From an uncultured Lachnospiraceae bacterium (GTDB taxonomy: Bacteria > Bacillota > Clostridia > Lachnospirales > Lachnospiraceae), in the NCBI GenBank assembly GCA_902773435.1, contig CACYEN010000062.1, positions 1-39,070 of the forward strand: 39,070 bases of DNA, written 5' to 3'. Position 1 is the stretch's first letter, and every line of letters begins with the position of its first letter. This document shows, one piece after another, positions 15,737 to 22,799 of this stretch. A program made the position numbers and the translations under genes. The notes under the pieces are model-generated. The model made no database searches and was not told the DNA's origin. It saw only the letters and a list, made by a program, of their open reading frames with translations.

Positions 15737-16174
15737 ATGCATGAGATGGGAATCATCATCCACCTGGCGAAGACGCTGGATGACATCGCCGCCCGGAACC
15801 GGATCACGAAGATCGGCTCGGTGACGATGGAGATCGGCGAAGTCTCCGGCATCGTCACGGAGCTCTTCGAGGACGCGTGGGATTATTTCACGAAGAGGAA
15901 CCCGGTGCTGGCCGGTTCGGAGCTCCGGATCGAGACGATTCCCGCCGTCACGTACTGCGACGGGTGCGGGAAGACCTACGGGACGGTCGCCTTCGGCAGG
16001 ACGTGTCCCTTCTGCGGGAGCGGGGAAACCTGGCTCGTCCGGGGGAACGAGTGCGTCATCAAAGAGATCGAGGCGGAGACCGCCGGGGAACCGGAGGACT
16101 CCGGACAGGAGATCGGGGCGGAGACCGCCGGGGAACCGGAAGATACCGGACAGGGGGCCGGGACAGGCACATAA
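15737..16174 (+). CDS. hypA: Hydrogenase nickel-incorporation protein HypA, with C-terminal repeats
   Basis: A 145-residue protein; the family is usually about 115. The N terminus MHEMGI supplies the nickel-binding His2, and a structural zinc site comes from YCDGC and TCPFCG. The extra C-terminal part of about 32 residues is two copies of the peptide AETAGEPED(S/T)GQ, encoded by a 45-base tandem duplication, and is acidic and probably disordered. HypA passes nickel to HypB partner enzymes, classically [NiFe]-hydrogenase. No hydrogenase large subunit, hypC, hypD, hypE or hypF is in the window, so its client is elsewhere or is not a hydrogenase. Confidence 0.93.
   Translation: MHEMGIIIHLAKTLDDIAARNRITKIGSVTMEIGEVSGIVTELFEDAWDYFTKRNPVLAGSELRIETIPAVTYCDGCGKTYGTVAFGRTCPFCGSGETWLVRGNECVIKEIEAETAGEPEDSGQEIGAETAGEPEDTGQGAGTGT
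16073..16162 (+). repeat. Tandem 45-base duplication in hypA
   Basis: Unit 16073-16117 is repeated at 16118-16162 with only a few base changes and in frame (15 residues each). It creates the extended HypA tail. The similarity at DNA level suggests a recent duplication. Confidence 0.85.
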
Positions 16175-16187
16175 GGAGGAACAGAGC

Positions 16188-19097
16188 ATGCCGGAGATAT
16201 TCAGAAACAACCCGGAGACGACTTCCCGCTACGAGGGGGAGAGCGATTTTAAGAAGAAGTACGCAAAACTGGCGTGGAAGATCACGGACAACGTCAAGAA
16301 CAAGATCGGCGGCGTGAAGGCCGACAGCCCGGAGTACTGGGGACTCCGCGAGATCCTGACCGAGGACGAGGTCGATGTCGCCCTGACGCTGAAGCTGCGC
16401 AAGTGGTACACGTTTGAGCAGATCTACGCGAAGAACAGCAGGCAGTTCGACAGGAAGCGCCTGCAGGAGATCATCGACCTCATGGCCGTGCACGGGATCC
16501 TCGAGTACGACTACGGCGATCACTACGACGACAACGGCCCGACTCAGGAGAAGAACCCGGAGGAGAAGCGGTACAGGATCTCCTTCTTCGTTCCGGGCAG
16601 CGCGGAGCTGTTCAACTCGTCGCAGGACCGGGTCGACAAAAATCCTGCCGTCGCGTCCTTCTTCGAGAGGATGACCTTCCTCCCGCTCGAGGACATCACG
16701 CCGATGGTCCGCCCGGGCGGCGACGGGATCGGCATGCACGTCATTCCGGTGGAGAAGGAAGTCAGCATGCACAGCGAAGCCCTCAACCTGGAGAAGATCT
16801 CCTACTGGCTGCAGAAATACGACGGGCATCTCTCCGCCGGCATCTGTTCCTGCCGCTACTCCCGGGCGAAGCTCGGGGAGGGATGTTCCGACGATGAAAA
16901 TGACTGGTGCATCCAGGTCGGCGACATGGCCGACTACACGGTGGAGACCGGGCGTGCCCACTACATCACGAAGGAGGAGGCGCTGGAGATCCTGAAGAAG
17001 GCGGAGGAGAACGGCTTCGTCCACCAGACCACGAATATCGACGGCTCCGACCACATCTTCGACATCTGCAACTGCAACGTCCAGATCTGCAACGCGCTCC
17101 GGACGTCCCTGCTCTACAACACGCGGAACCTGTCGAAGAGCGCCTATACGGCCGAGGTCGACAGGGACAGGTGCGTGGCTTGCAACCGCTGCGTCGAGGT
17201 GTGCCCGGCAGGGGCGCTGAAGCTCGGGCAGAAGCTTCGGGATAAGGACGGGAAGGAGATCACCTACCCGAAGGCCGTCCTCCCGGACAACATCCGCTGG
17301 GGCAAATACGCCTGGGATGAGAACTACAGGGATACCGCCAGGGTCAACACGCACAGGACAGGGTCCTCGCCCTGCAAGGCGGCATGCCCGGCCCATGTGC
17401 CGGTCCAGGGCTACCTCGCCATGGCGAAGGAGGGCCGCTACGACGAGGCGCTGGCGCTGATCAAGAGGGAGAACCCGTTCCCGGCGATCTGCGGGCGCGT
17501 GTGCAACAAGCTCTGTGAGGACAACTGCACGAGAGGGAAGATCGACAAGCCGGTCTCCATCGACGAGGTCAAGAAGTTCCTCGCGGAGCGCGACCTCCAC
17601 GCGGAGACCCGCTACATCCCGAAGAAGAGGATCAACCGGGTGAAGGGGGAGTGGCCCCAGAAGATCGCGATTATCGGAGCGGGGCCCGCGGGACTCTCCT
17701 GCGCCTACTATCTCGCGGAGAGGGGCTACTCGCCGACCGTGTTTGAGAAAAACGCGAAGCCCGGCGGAATGATGACCTACGGCATCCCCTCCTACAAGCT
17801 GCAGAAGGACGTCATCGAGGCCGAGATCGACGTGATCCGGGAGCTCGGCGTGGAGATCCGCTGCAACACCGAGGTCGGGCGCGACGTCACGATCGAGGAG
17901 CTGAAGAAGCAGGGATATCAGGCATTTTATATCGCGATCGGCTGCCAGGGCGGCAGGCTCCCGGGTGTTCCCGGAGAGGACGCCGAGGGTACGGACTACG
18001 CGGTTCATTTCCTTGGGGAGGCGCTCAGCCATCCGGACACGAAGCTCGACGGCGACGTCGTCGTTGTCGGGGGCGGCAACGTGGCGATCGACTGCGCCAG
18101 GACGGCGCACAGGTTCCGCCCCGACACCGTCTCCATGTTCTGCCTCGAGTCGAGGGATACGATGCCCGCATCCGCGCAGGAGATCGCCGAAGCCGAGGAG
18201 GAGGACGTGCGCATCGAGGCCGGATGGGGACCGAAGGAGGTACTCAGGGACGATACGGGCCATGTGCGCGGCGTCATTTTCAAGAAGTGCCTGAGGACGA
18301 TCGACCCCGAGACCGGCGCTTTCTCGCCCGCCTACGACGAGAACGAGACGATCACCGTCCCGGCGGACACGGTCATCTTCGCGATCGGCCAGGCTGTGGT
18401 GTGGGGAGACCTGCTCAAGGGCACAGGTGTGACCTTCGGGAGGGGCAATTACCCGGCCGCGGACCGCTTTACGTACCAGACGGAGGACCCGGCCGTCTTC
18501 GTCGGGGGCGACGTGTTCACAGGCCCGAAGTTCGTGATCAACGCGATCGGGCAGGGGCACGAAGCCGCCGAATCCCTGATCCGCTATGTATCGGCGAACA
18601 GCGTCCCGCAGACGATCGGGCGCGACCGCCGGTTCTTCAAGGCGCTGGATACGGACAACATCACGGTCGATTCCTACGACGAAGCCGGGAGGCAGGAGCC
18701 GCCCTGCGCCCATATCGAGGACCCGGGCCACTCGTTTGAGGATCCGAGGCAGATCTTCACCGAGGAGCAGGTAAGGAAGGAGACCGAGAGGTGCCTCTCC
18801 TGCGGCATGACGATCGTCGACGAGAACAGGTGCATCGGCTGCGGCCTCTGCACGACCCGCTGCGAGTTCGACGCGATCCACCTGAAGAGGGATCACCCGG
18901 AGATGACGGATTACCGCAGGGCAGAGGACAAGATCACCGGCCTTCTCAGCTACGCGGTGCCGAGGGCGGTGAAGATCCTGCTCCACAGCGGATCAGCCGA
19001 GGCGAAGGAGATGGCGAAGAAGAGGAAGGCCTACCGGCAGGATCCGGACAAGCCGCACACCGGCAACGCCGTCGACGTGGATGACCTGATGAAATAA
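16188..19097 (+). CDS. Multidomain Fe-S/FAD oxidoreductase (ferredoxin plus GltD/NfnB-type)
   Basis: A 969-residue cytosolic electron-transfer protein. Residues 1-110 include a winged-helix-like stretch (RKWYTFEQIYAKNSRQFD). Residues 200-310 hold unusual Cys clusters, ICSCRYSR, DDENDWCIQVGD and ICNCNVQICNAL. A ferredoxin motif CVACNRCVEVCPAGA is near 330. From about 390 comes a GltD-type N-terminal Fe-S domain (CKAACPAHVPVQGYL, CGRVCNKLCEDNC). FAD binding follows at IAIIGAGPAGLSCAYYLAERG (about 490) and NAD(P)H binding at VVVVGGGNVAIDCARTA. A final 4Fe-4S motif is CIGCGLCTTRCEF. It probably moves electrons between NAD(P)H and a ferredoxin-like acceptor; the reaction is unknown. It begins 13 bases after hypA. 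Confidence 0.88.
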   Translation: MPEIFRNNPETTSRYEGESDFKKKYAKLAWKITDNVKNKIGGVKADSPEYWGLREILTEDEVDVALTLKLRKWYTFEQIYAKNSRQFDRKRLQEIIDLMAVHGILEYDYGDHYDDNGPTQEKNPEEKRYRISFFVPGSAELFNSSQDRVDKNPAVASFFERMTFLPLEDITPMVRPGGDGIGMHVIPVEKEVSMHSEALNLEKISYWLQKYDGHLSAGICSCRYSRAKLGEGCSDDENDWCIQVGDMADYTVETGRAHYITKEEALEILKKAEENGFVHQTTNIDGSDHIFDICNCNVQICNALRTSLLYNTRNLSKSAYTAEVDRDRCVACNRCVEVCPAGALKLGQKLRDKDGKEITYPKAVLPDNIRWGKYAWDENYRDTARVNTHRTGSSPCKAACPAHVPVQGYLAMAKEGRYDEALALIKRENPFPAICGRVCNKLCEDNCTRGKIDKPVSIDEVKKFLAERDLHAETRYIPKKRINRVKGEWPQKIAIIGAGPAGLSCAYYLAERGYSPTVFEKNAKPGGMMTYGIPSYKLQKDVIEAEIDVIRELGVEIRCNTEVGRDVTIEELKKQGYQAFYIAIGCQGGRLPGVPGEDAEGTDYAVHFLGEALSHPDTKLDGDVVVVGGGNVAIDCARTAHRFRPDTVSMFCLESRDTMPASAQEIAEAEEEDVRIEAGWGPKEVLRDDTGHVRGVIFKKCLRTIDPETGAFSPAYDENETITVPADTVIFAIGQAVVWGDLLKGTGVTFGRGNYPAADRFTYQTEDPAVFVGGDVFTGPKFVINAIGQGHEAAESLIRYVSANSVPQTIGRDRRFFKALDTDNITVDSYDEAGRQEPPCAHIEDPGHSFEDPRQIFTEEQVRKETERCLSCGMTIVDENRCIGCGLCTTRCEFDAIHLKRDHPEMTDYRRAEDKITGLLSYAVPRAVKILLHSGSAEAKEMAKKRKAYRQDPDKPHTGNAVDVDDLMK

Positions 19098-19117
19098 GGA
19101 TTGATATTATGAAGCTT

Positions 19118-19148
19118 GTCTGTCCGGCCCGGTCAGGGCCGGACAGAC
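19118..19148 (+). terminator. Terminator of the flavoprotein-hypBA operon
   Basis: A perfect 13-bp stem (19118-19130 with 19136-19148), a 5-base loop and TTCTCTT after it, 20 bases beyond the oxidoreductase stop. It overlaps the 5-prime extension of the SNF2 frame, which supports a later start for that gene. Confidence 0.85.
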
Positions 19149-19195
19149 TTCTCTTATCGAAGCAGTCCGGAGACGGAAGCTGCGGGGGATCCGGA

Positions 19196-21349
19196 GTGAA
19201 AGACATCAATTTCAAGGAACTGAATACGCTGATCGATTATCTGACCTCGACGGAGGCCGGACTCCGGGACATTTTCCGGGAGGCCGCCGCGAAGGAGGAG
19301 GAGATCCGGAGCACCGCCGCGTCCCTCAGGGAGAGGCATGTCATGGAATCGCTCGGACGGATCCCCGTCGATGAACTCAGGAACTCGAAGGCGGGCATCA
19401 GGGTCAGTGCGCTCGAAGCGGCGGGTTACCGCGATTTCGCGGATCTCGCCCGGGCGGATCGGAGGACCCTTCTCGGGGTGAACGGGATCGGGGAGAAGCA
19501 GGCCGCGGCGATTTCTGCCGCGATCACGGCTTTCCGGAACCGGATCGCCGCGGACACGGTCATAAGATTGGACCCGGACGCCCTCTCGCCGGAGGAGGTG
19601 CGGCTGATCCTTGCGGCCGCGTCGTATCTTGAGAGCCGGGAGATCAGGCGGGACACCGGGCCGGCGGCCGAAGAACTGGGAACGCGGCTCGGGAACATCC
19701 TGCCGCGCATCGGGGTGAGGAACCGCCTGAAATGGTTCTTCACCGGGAGGAAGAGGAAGGAGGCCCAGCTGGAGGCTCTTGAGGAGCTCGACGCCCTGGC
19801 GGCCTCTCCGGTTTTCAGGCTCGCGGCGAATCTTCTTCAGCAGTACAGGGAGCTCCCGGTCCTCTCGGAGGCCGACGCGGCAGCGGATTTCAGAGGGAAC
19901 AGCGCGGCCTACTACGCCGTCCTCGAGAAGATCGCCGGAAATGTGTCGGCTCCCTCCGCCGGCAGCGGCATCCCCGCGGAACTGGCTGCCGCGGTCGACG
20001 CGCTGAAGCTGGATCTCTCCGGTTTCCGGGGCGAACTCCGCGGATACCAGGAGTTCGGGGTGAAGTACATCCTGAGCCAGAAGCGGGTTCTTCTCGGCGA
20101 CGACATGGGGCTCGGCAAGACGATCCAGACGATCGCCGCGATGACGCATCTTTCGGCGGGGAGGGTGAAGAGCCATTTCCTTGTCGTGTGCCCGGCGGGA
20201 GTCCTCGTGAACTGGGTGAGGGAGATCCGGAGATTCAGCGTGATCCCGGCATACCTTCTGCACGGGGAGGGGATGGAGGAGGCATTTGCCGCCTGGTATG
20301 ACGGGGGCGGCGCCGCGGTGACCAACTACGAGTCGATGGGAAAGATCGCCGGGCGGCTTGAGGGAAATATCGCGCTCCCGCTGCTTGTGATCGACGAGGC
20401 TCACTACATCAAGAACCCGAACGCCATGAGGAGCAGGCTTGTCCGGGGACTTGACGACGAGTCGGAGAGCATCCTGCTCCTGACCGGCACCCCGATCGAG
20501 AACCGGGTCGGGGAGATGTGCTCCCTGATCGATTTCATCCGCCCCGATATGGCCGGAGAAGTCCGCTCAGCGGCGGCCCTGTCCCGGACGGACGAATTCC
20601 GGGAGATGCTCGCCCCGGTCTATCTGAGGAGGAAGAGGGAGGACGTCCTCCACGAGCTTCCCCCCGTCGAGGAGAAGGAGGAGTGGTGCGCCATGACGGA
20701 GGCGGACAGGAGGGCCTACGCGGAGCAGATACTGAAGAAAAATTTCATGGCGGCGCGGAGAATCGGGTTCCTGCAGGACGACACCGGAAGTTCGTCGAAG
20801 GCGGCGAGGCTTCTGGAGCTCTGCATGGAGGCGGAGGCAGCGGGGAGAAAGACGATCGTCTACTCGTTCTTCCGGGAGACCATAAGAAAAGCCGGCATTC
20901 TCCTGAAGGACCGCTGCGCGGGAACGATCACCGGAAGCACGCCGGCCGGTGATCGGCAGGCGGTCATCGACCGCTTCGGCGACGCCCCGGCGGGGAGTGT
21001 CCTGCTCTGCCAGATCCAGGCGGGCGGGACCGGTCTCAACATCCAGGCCGCGAGCGTCATCGTCCTCTGTGAGCCGCAGGTCAAGCCCTCGCTCGAGAAC
21101 CAGGCGATCGCCAGGGCCTGGAGAATGGGGCAGCTGCAGAGCGTCGAGGTCCACCGGCTGCTCTGCGAGGACAGCGTGGACGAGGCGGTGATGGAGCGCC
21201 TCGGCGAGAAGCAGCAGGAGTTTGACAGCTACGCGGAGGAATCGTCCATGGCTGATGCCGCGGACGGGTTTATCGACAGCGAGTGGATCAACGCGTTCCT
21301 CGAGCGGGAGCACAGCCGCTATCTGCCGGTTCCGGTCACTTTGGCCTGA
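19196..21349 (+). CDS. SNF2-family DEAD/DEAH-box helicase-like ATPase
   Basis: About 717 residues from GTG 19196, with GGGGGA at 19184-19189; the upstream ATG at 19109 would place a terminator hairpin inside the gene. Residues 100-140 include a helix-hairpin-helix (LLGVNGIGEKQAAAISAAI), suggesting DNA contact. The ATPase core has DDMGLGKTIQT (Walker A), VIDEAHYIKN (DEAH), LLLTGTPIENRVGE (motif III), QAGGTGLNIQAASVIVL (motif V) and QAIARAWRMGQ (motif VI). SNF2 proteins translocate along duplex DNA and remodel protein-DNA complexes. In Bacillota many are orphan and linked to transcription recycling or defence. Nothing adjacent looks like a methylase or nuclease, so a defence role is not supported. 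Confidence 0.93.
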   Translation: MKDINFKELNTLIDYLTSTEAGLRDIFREAAAKEEEIRSTAASLRERHVMESLGRIPVDELRNSKAGIRVSALEAAGYRDFADLARADRRTLLGVNGIGEKQAAAISAAITAFRNRIAADTVIRLDPDALSPEEVRLILAAASYLESREIRRDTGPAAEELGTRLGNILPRIGVRNRLKWFFTGRKRKEAQLEALEELDALAASPVFRLAANLLQQYRELPVLSEADAAADFRGNSAAYYAVLEKIAGNVSAPSAGSGIPAELAAAVDALKLDLSGFRGELRGYQEFGVKYILSQKRVLLGDDMGLGKTIQTIAAMTHLSAGRVKSHFLVVCPAGVLVNWVREIRRFSVIPAYLLHGEGMEEAFAAWYDGGGAAVTNYESMGKIAGRLEGNIALPLLVIDEAHYIKNPNAMRSRLVRGLDDESESILLLTGTPIENRVGEMCSLIDFIRPDMAGEVRSAAALSRTDEFREMLAPVYLRRKREDVLHELPPVEEKEEWCAMTEADRRAYAEQILKKNFMAARRIGFLQDDTGSSSKAARLLELCMEAEAAGRKTIVYSFFRETIRKAGILLKDRCAGTITGSTPAGDRQAVIDRFGDAPAGSVLLCQIQAGGTGLNIQAASVIVLCEPQVKPSLENQAIARAWRMGQLQSVEVHRLLCEDSVDEAVMERLGEKQQEFDSYAEESSMADAADGFIDSEWINAFLEREHSRYLPVPVTLA

Positions 21350-21532
21350 CGGGCGTGACTTTTATAAAGAAAGTAAAAACAGTATTGCAAAATGCCTGTA
21401 CAGAACGGGATGAAAAGCGCAAAAAAGAAAGGCCGTAAATACACAATAATTGCTTGAAAAATCAGCGAATGTGAGGGGAGAAAAAAGAAGAAACCGATTA
21501 AGTAAAAATAAAGATTGACTTATAGAAAGGAA
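21350..21532 (+). other. AT-rich gap before the riboswitch, with a weak promoter
   Basis: No gene is visible in this 183-base stretch. It is much more AT-rich than the surroundings. A possible promoter is TTAAGT (21498-21503), 17 bases, TATAGA (21521-21526); its start point would fall at about 21533, where the riboswitch P1 stem begins. Confidence 0.45.
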
Positions 21533-21638
21533 GCTGACAGAATGATTCTACAAAACAGATTAAGGGGCAAAGCAGGCGAAAGCCTGTGACGCAAAGCTAC
21601 AGGGACTGTAAAATGTCAGCCAGCTGCATTCTGTGAGC
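21533..21638 (+). promoter_or_regulatory. c-di-GMP-I (GEMM-I) riboswitch
   Basis: The conserved core is readable: GGGGCAAAGC (21564-21573), then a hairpin CAGGC-GAAA-GCCTG with a GNRA tetraloop, followed directly by TGACGCAAAGC, then ACAGGGACTG and the 3-prime signature TCAGCCAGCTGC. The closing stem P1 is formed by 21533-21544 with 21627-21638, 11 of 12 positions pairing. This matches the class I cyclic di-GMP aptamer of Clostridia. It lies about 100 bases upstream of the secreted Ig-like/CHAP-like gene on the same strand. No clear U-tracted terminator follows, so a translational platform is more likely; see the next entry. Confidence 0.93.
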
Positions 21639-21708
21639 GCGAAGCGGACCGAGGAGCCTTTATGACGCACCGTGTCCGACATGGGCGTTTCATTGCTGTA
21701 TGATTCAT

Positions 21709-21735
21709 TTTCTCCCTGGGCGCGCCCCGGAGGAA
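21709..21735 (+). promoter_or_regulatory. Possible Shine-Dalgarno-sequestering hairpin
   Basis: TTCTCC and CTGGG around 21710-21720 can pair with CCCCGGAGGAA at 21725-21735, covering the ribosome binding site GGAGGAA, with two mismatches in the stem. It is a candidate expression platform for the c-di-GMP riboswitch upstream. Pairing was judged by eye. Confidence 0.4.
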
Positions 21736-21740
21736 TCAAA

Positions 21741-22490
21741 ATGAAGACATACAGATACAGAAGAATTCTGCCGGTCTTCCTTCTGCTTATCGCCATTCTG
21801 GTCCCCTCGGAGAGGGTCTTCGCCGCGGGTCTCAACAGGACGAGCGCCCGGATTGCGGTGGGCAGCCGGCTGCAGCTCACGGTTTCCTCCGCGAAGCCGT
21901 CCGCTCTTCGGTGGAAGAGCAGTAAACCCGCGGTCGCGACGGTGACGGGGAAGGGCCTGGTTTCGGGGAAGAAGGCGGGGAAAGCCGTGATCACGGTCAC
22001 CGCCGGTTCGCGGAAGTACACCTGCAGCGTGACGGTCGTGAAGAAACAGAGCACGGCGGCCAGAAAACCGACGACGAAAGTGGACAGCAATACCGTTGGG
22101 ATGACCTCCCGGGAGGCGAAGATCTACAAGGCGATGTACGCGAAGAAATCCGTGTACCGCGAGGGCATGTCGTGGAAGAGCGACAGGTTCTACGCGTGGA
22201 GAGGAGGGATCTTCCGCGGGGGATACGGCTGTGTGGCATTCGCGTTCCGCCTGAGCGACGCGGCGTTCGGGTCCGCGCCGGCGAAGATCCATTATAATTT
22301 AAGAAACGTCAGGATCGGCGACATTGTCCGCTTCGGAAAGAACGCCCATTCCGTCGTCGTCATGAAGATCGTCGGAAATACGGCGGTGTTCGCGGAGGGG
22401 TGCTACGGGGACAAGGTCCACTGGGGACGCACGATGACGCTCGCGAAGCTTCGCTCGGAGGGCAGCTACGTGCTGACGAGGTACGCGTGA
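21741..22490 (+). CDS. Secreted protein with Ig-like (BIG2) and CHAP-like domains
   Basis: A 249-residue exported protein. ATG 21741 follows GGAGGAA; the signal peptide is MKTYRYRRILPVFLLLIAIL to VFAAG. Residues 30-105 fit a bacterial Ig-like group 2 domain (LNRTSARIAVGSRLQLTV, ALRWKSSKPAVATVTGKGLV, GKAVITVTAG), often a wall or adhesion module. Residues 140-249 look like a CHAP/NlpC-type papain fold, with Cys in GGYGCVAFAF and His in NAHSVVVMKI as candidate catalytic residues, so it may cleave peptidoglycan peptides or proteins. The order of residues suits that fold but the match is not strong. Control by the c-di-GMP riboswitch is the notable context. A terminator follows. Confidence 0.75.
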   Translation: MKTYRYRRILPVFLLLIAILVPSERVFAAGLNRTSARIAVGSRLQLTVSSAKPSALRWKSSKPAVATVTGKGLVSGKKAGKAVITVTAGSRKYTCSVTVVKKQSTAARKPTTKVDSNTVGMTSREAKIYKAMYAKKSVYREGMSWKSDRFYAWRGGIFRGGYGCVAFAFRLSDAAFGSAPAKIHYNLRNVRIGDIVRFGKNAHSVVVMKIVGNTAVFAEGCYGDKVHWGRTMTLAKLRSEGSYVLTRYA

Positions 22491-22799
22491 CCGGAGGGGG
22501 ACACCGAATCCGGCCGGCCATCAGGAATTGATCATTATTGCGAATAGATTCGTCTGATTTTACGAATATTGCTTTTTCTCTGCGGGCTGCGCTGTACTTG
22601 CCACGGAGGAATATGGATATATAGCACAAAAAACAGAATATATTAAAGGACATTTTGAGCAAAATGCGGGATTTTACACGGTGTGACCGCCGTGTGACCC
22701 GCATTTTTTATTATGTAAAAAAGCAATAATACATAACAAGTTGTAATAAATCAACACTTTTTGTCAGGAACCCGGAGACTGGGAAGACGGAGCTTTGAC
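22491..22799 (+). other. AT-rich intergenic region ahead of the pilus locus
   Basis: Apart from the terminator at 22662-22709 I see no gene, no second c-di-GMP riboswitch, and no convincing promoter. The last 90 bases are AT-rich and probably hold the promoter of the adhesin operon. Confidence 0.5.
22662..22709 (+). terminator. Terminator between the CHAP-like gene and the pilus locus
   Basis: Outer arms AAATGCGGG (22662-22670) and CCCGCATTT (22698-22706), inner CACGG and CCGTG, then a run of T to 22709. Strong intrinsic terminator; it should separate the riboswitch transcript from the adhesin operon. Confidence 0.9.

Noticed and set aside
16059-18986. A 975-codon open frame on the minus strand
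   Set aside because: It lies antisense to the Fe-S/FAD oxidoreductase, which has clear motifs; long opposite-strand frames are expected in GC-rich coding DNA. The translation is Arg/Asp/Val-rich and without domains.
19109-19195. Upstream ATG start for the SNF2 gene
   Set aside because: A perfect 13-bp terminator hairpin lies between this ATG and the GTG at 19196, and the extra residues look unlike protein of the family.
19196-21349. SNF2 gene as part of a phage-defence island
   Set aside because: No methylase, nuclease, phospholipase or other defence partner is adjacent, so the family alone is not enough.
22491-22799. A second c-di-GMP riboswitch upstream of the adhesin
   Set aside because: I looked for the class I GACGCAAAGC core and for class II features and found neither; only a terminator and AT-rich DNA are visible.
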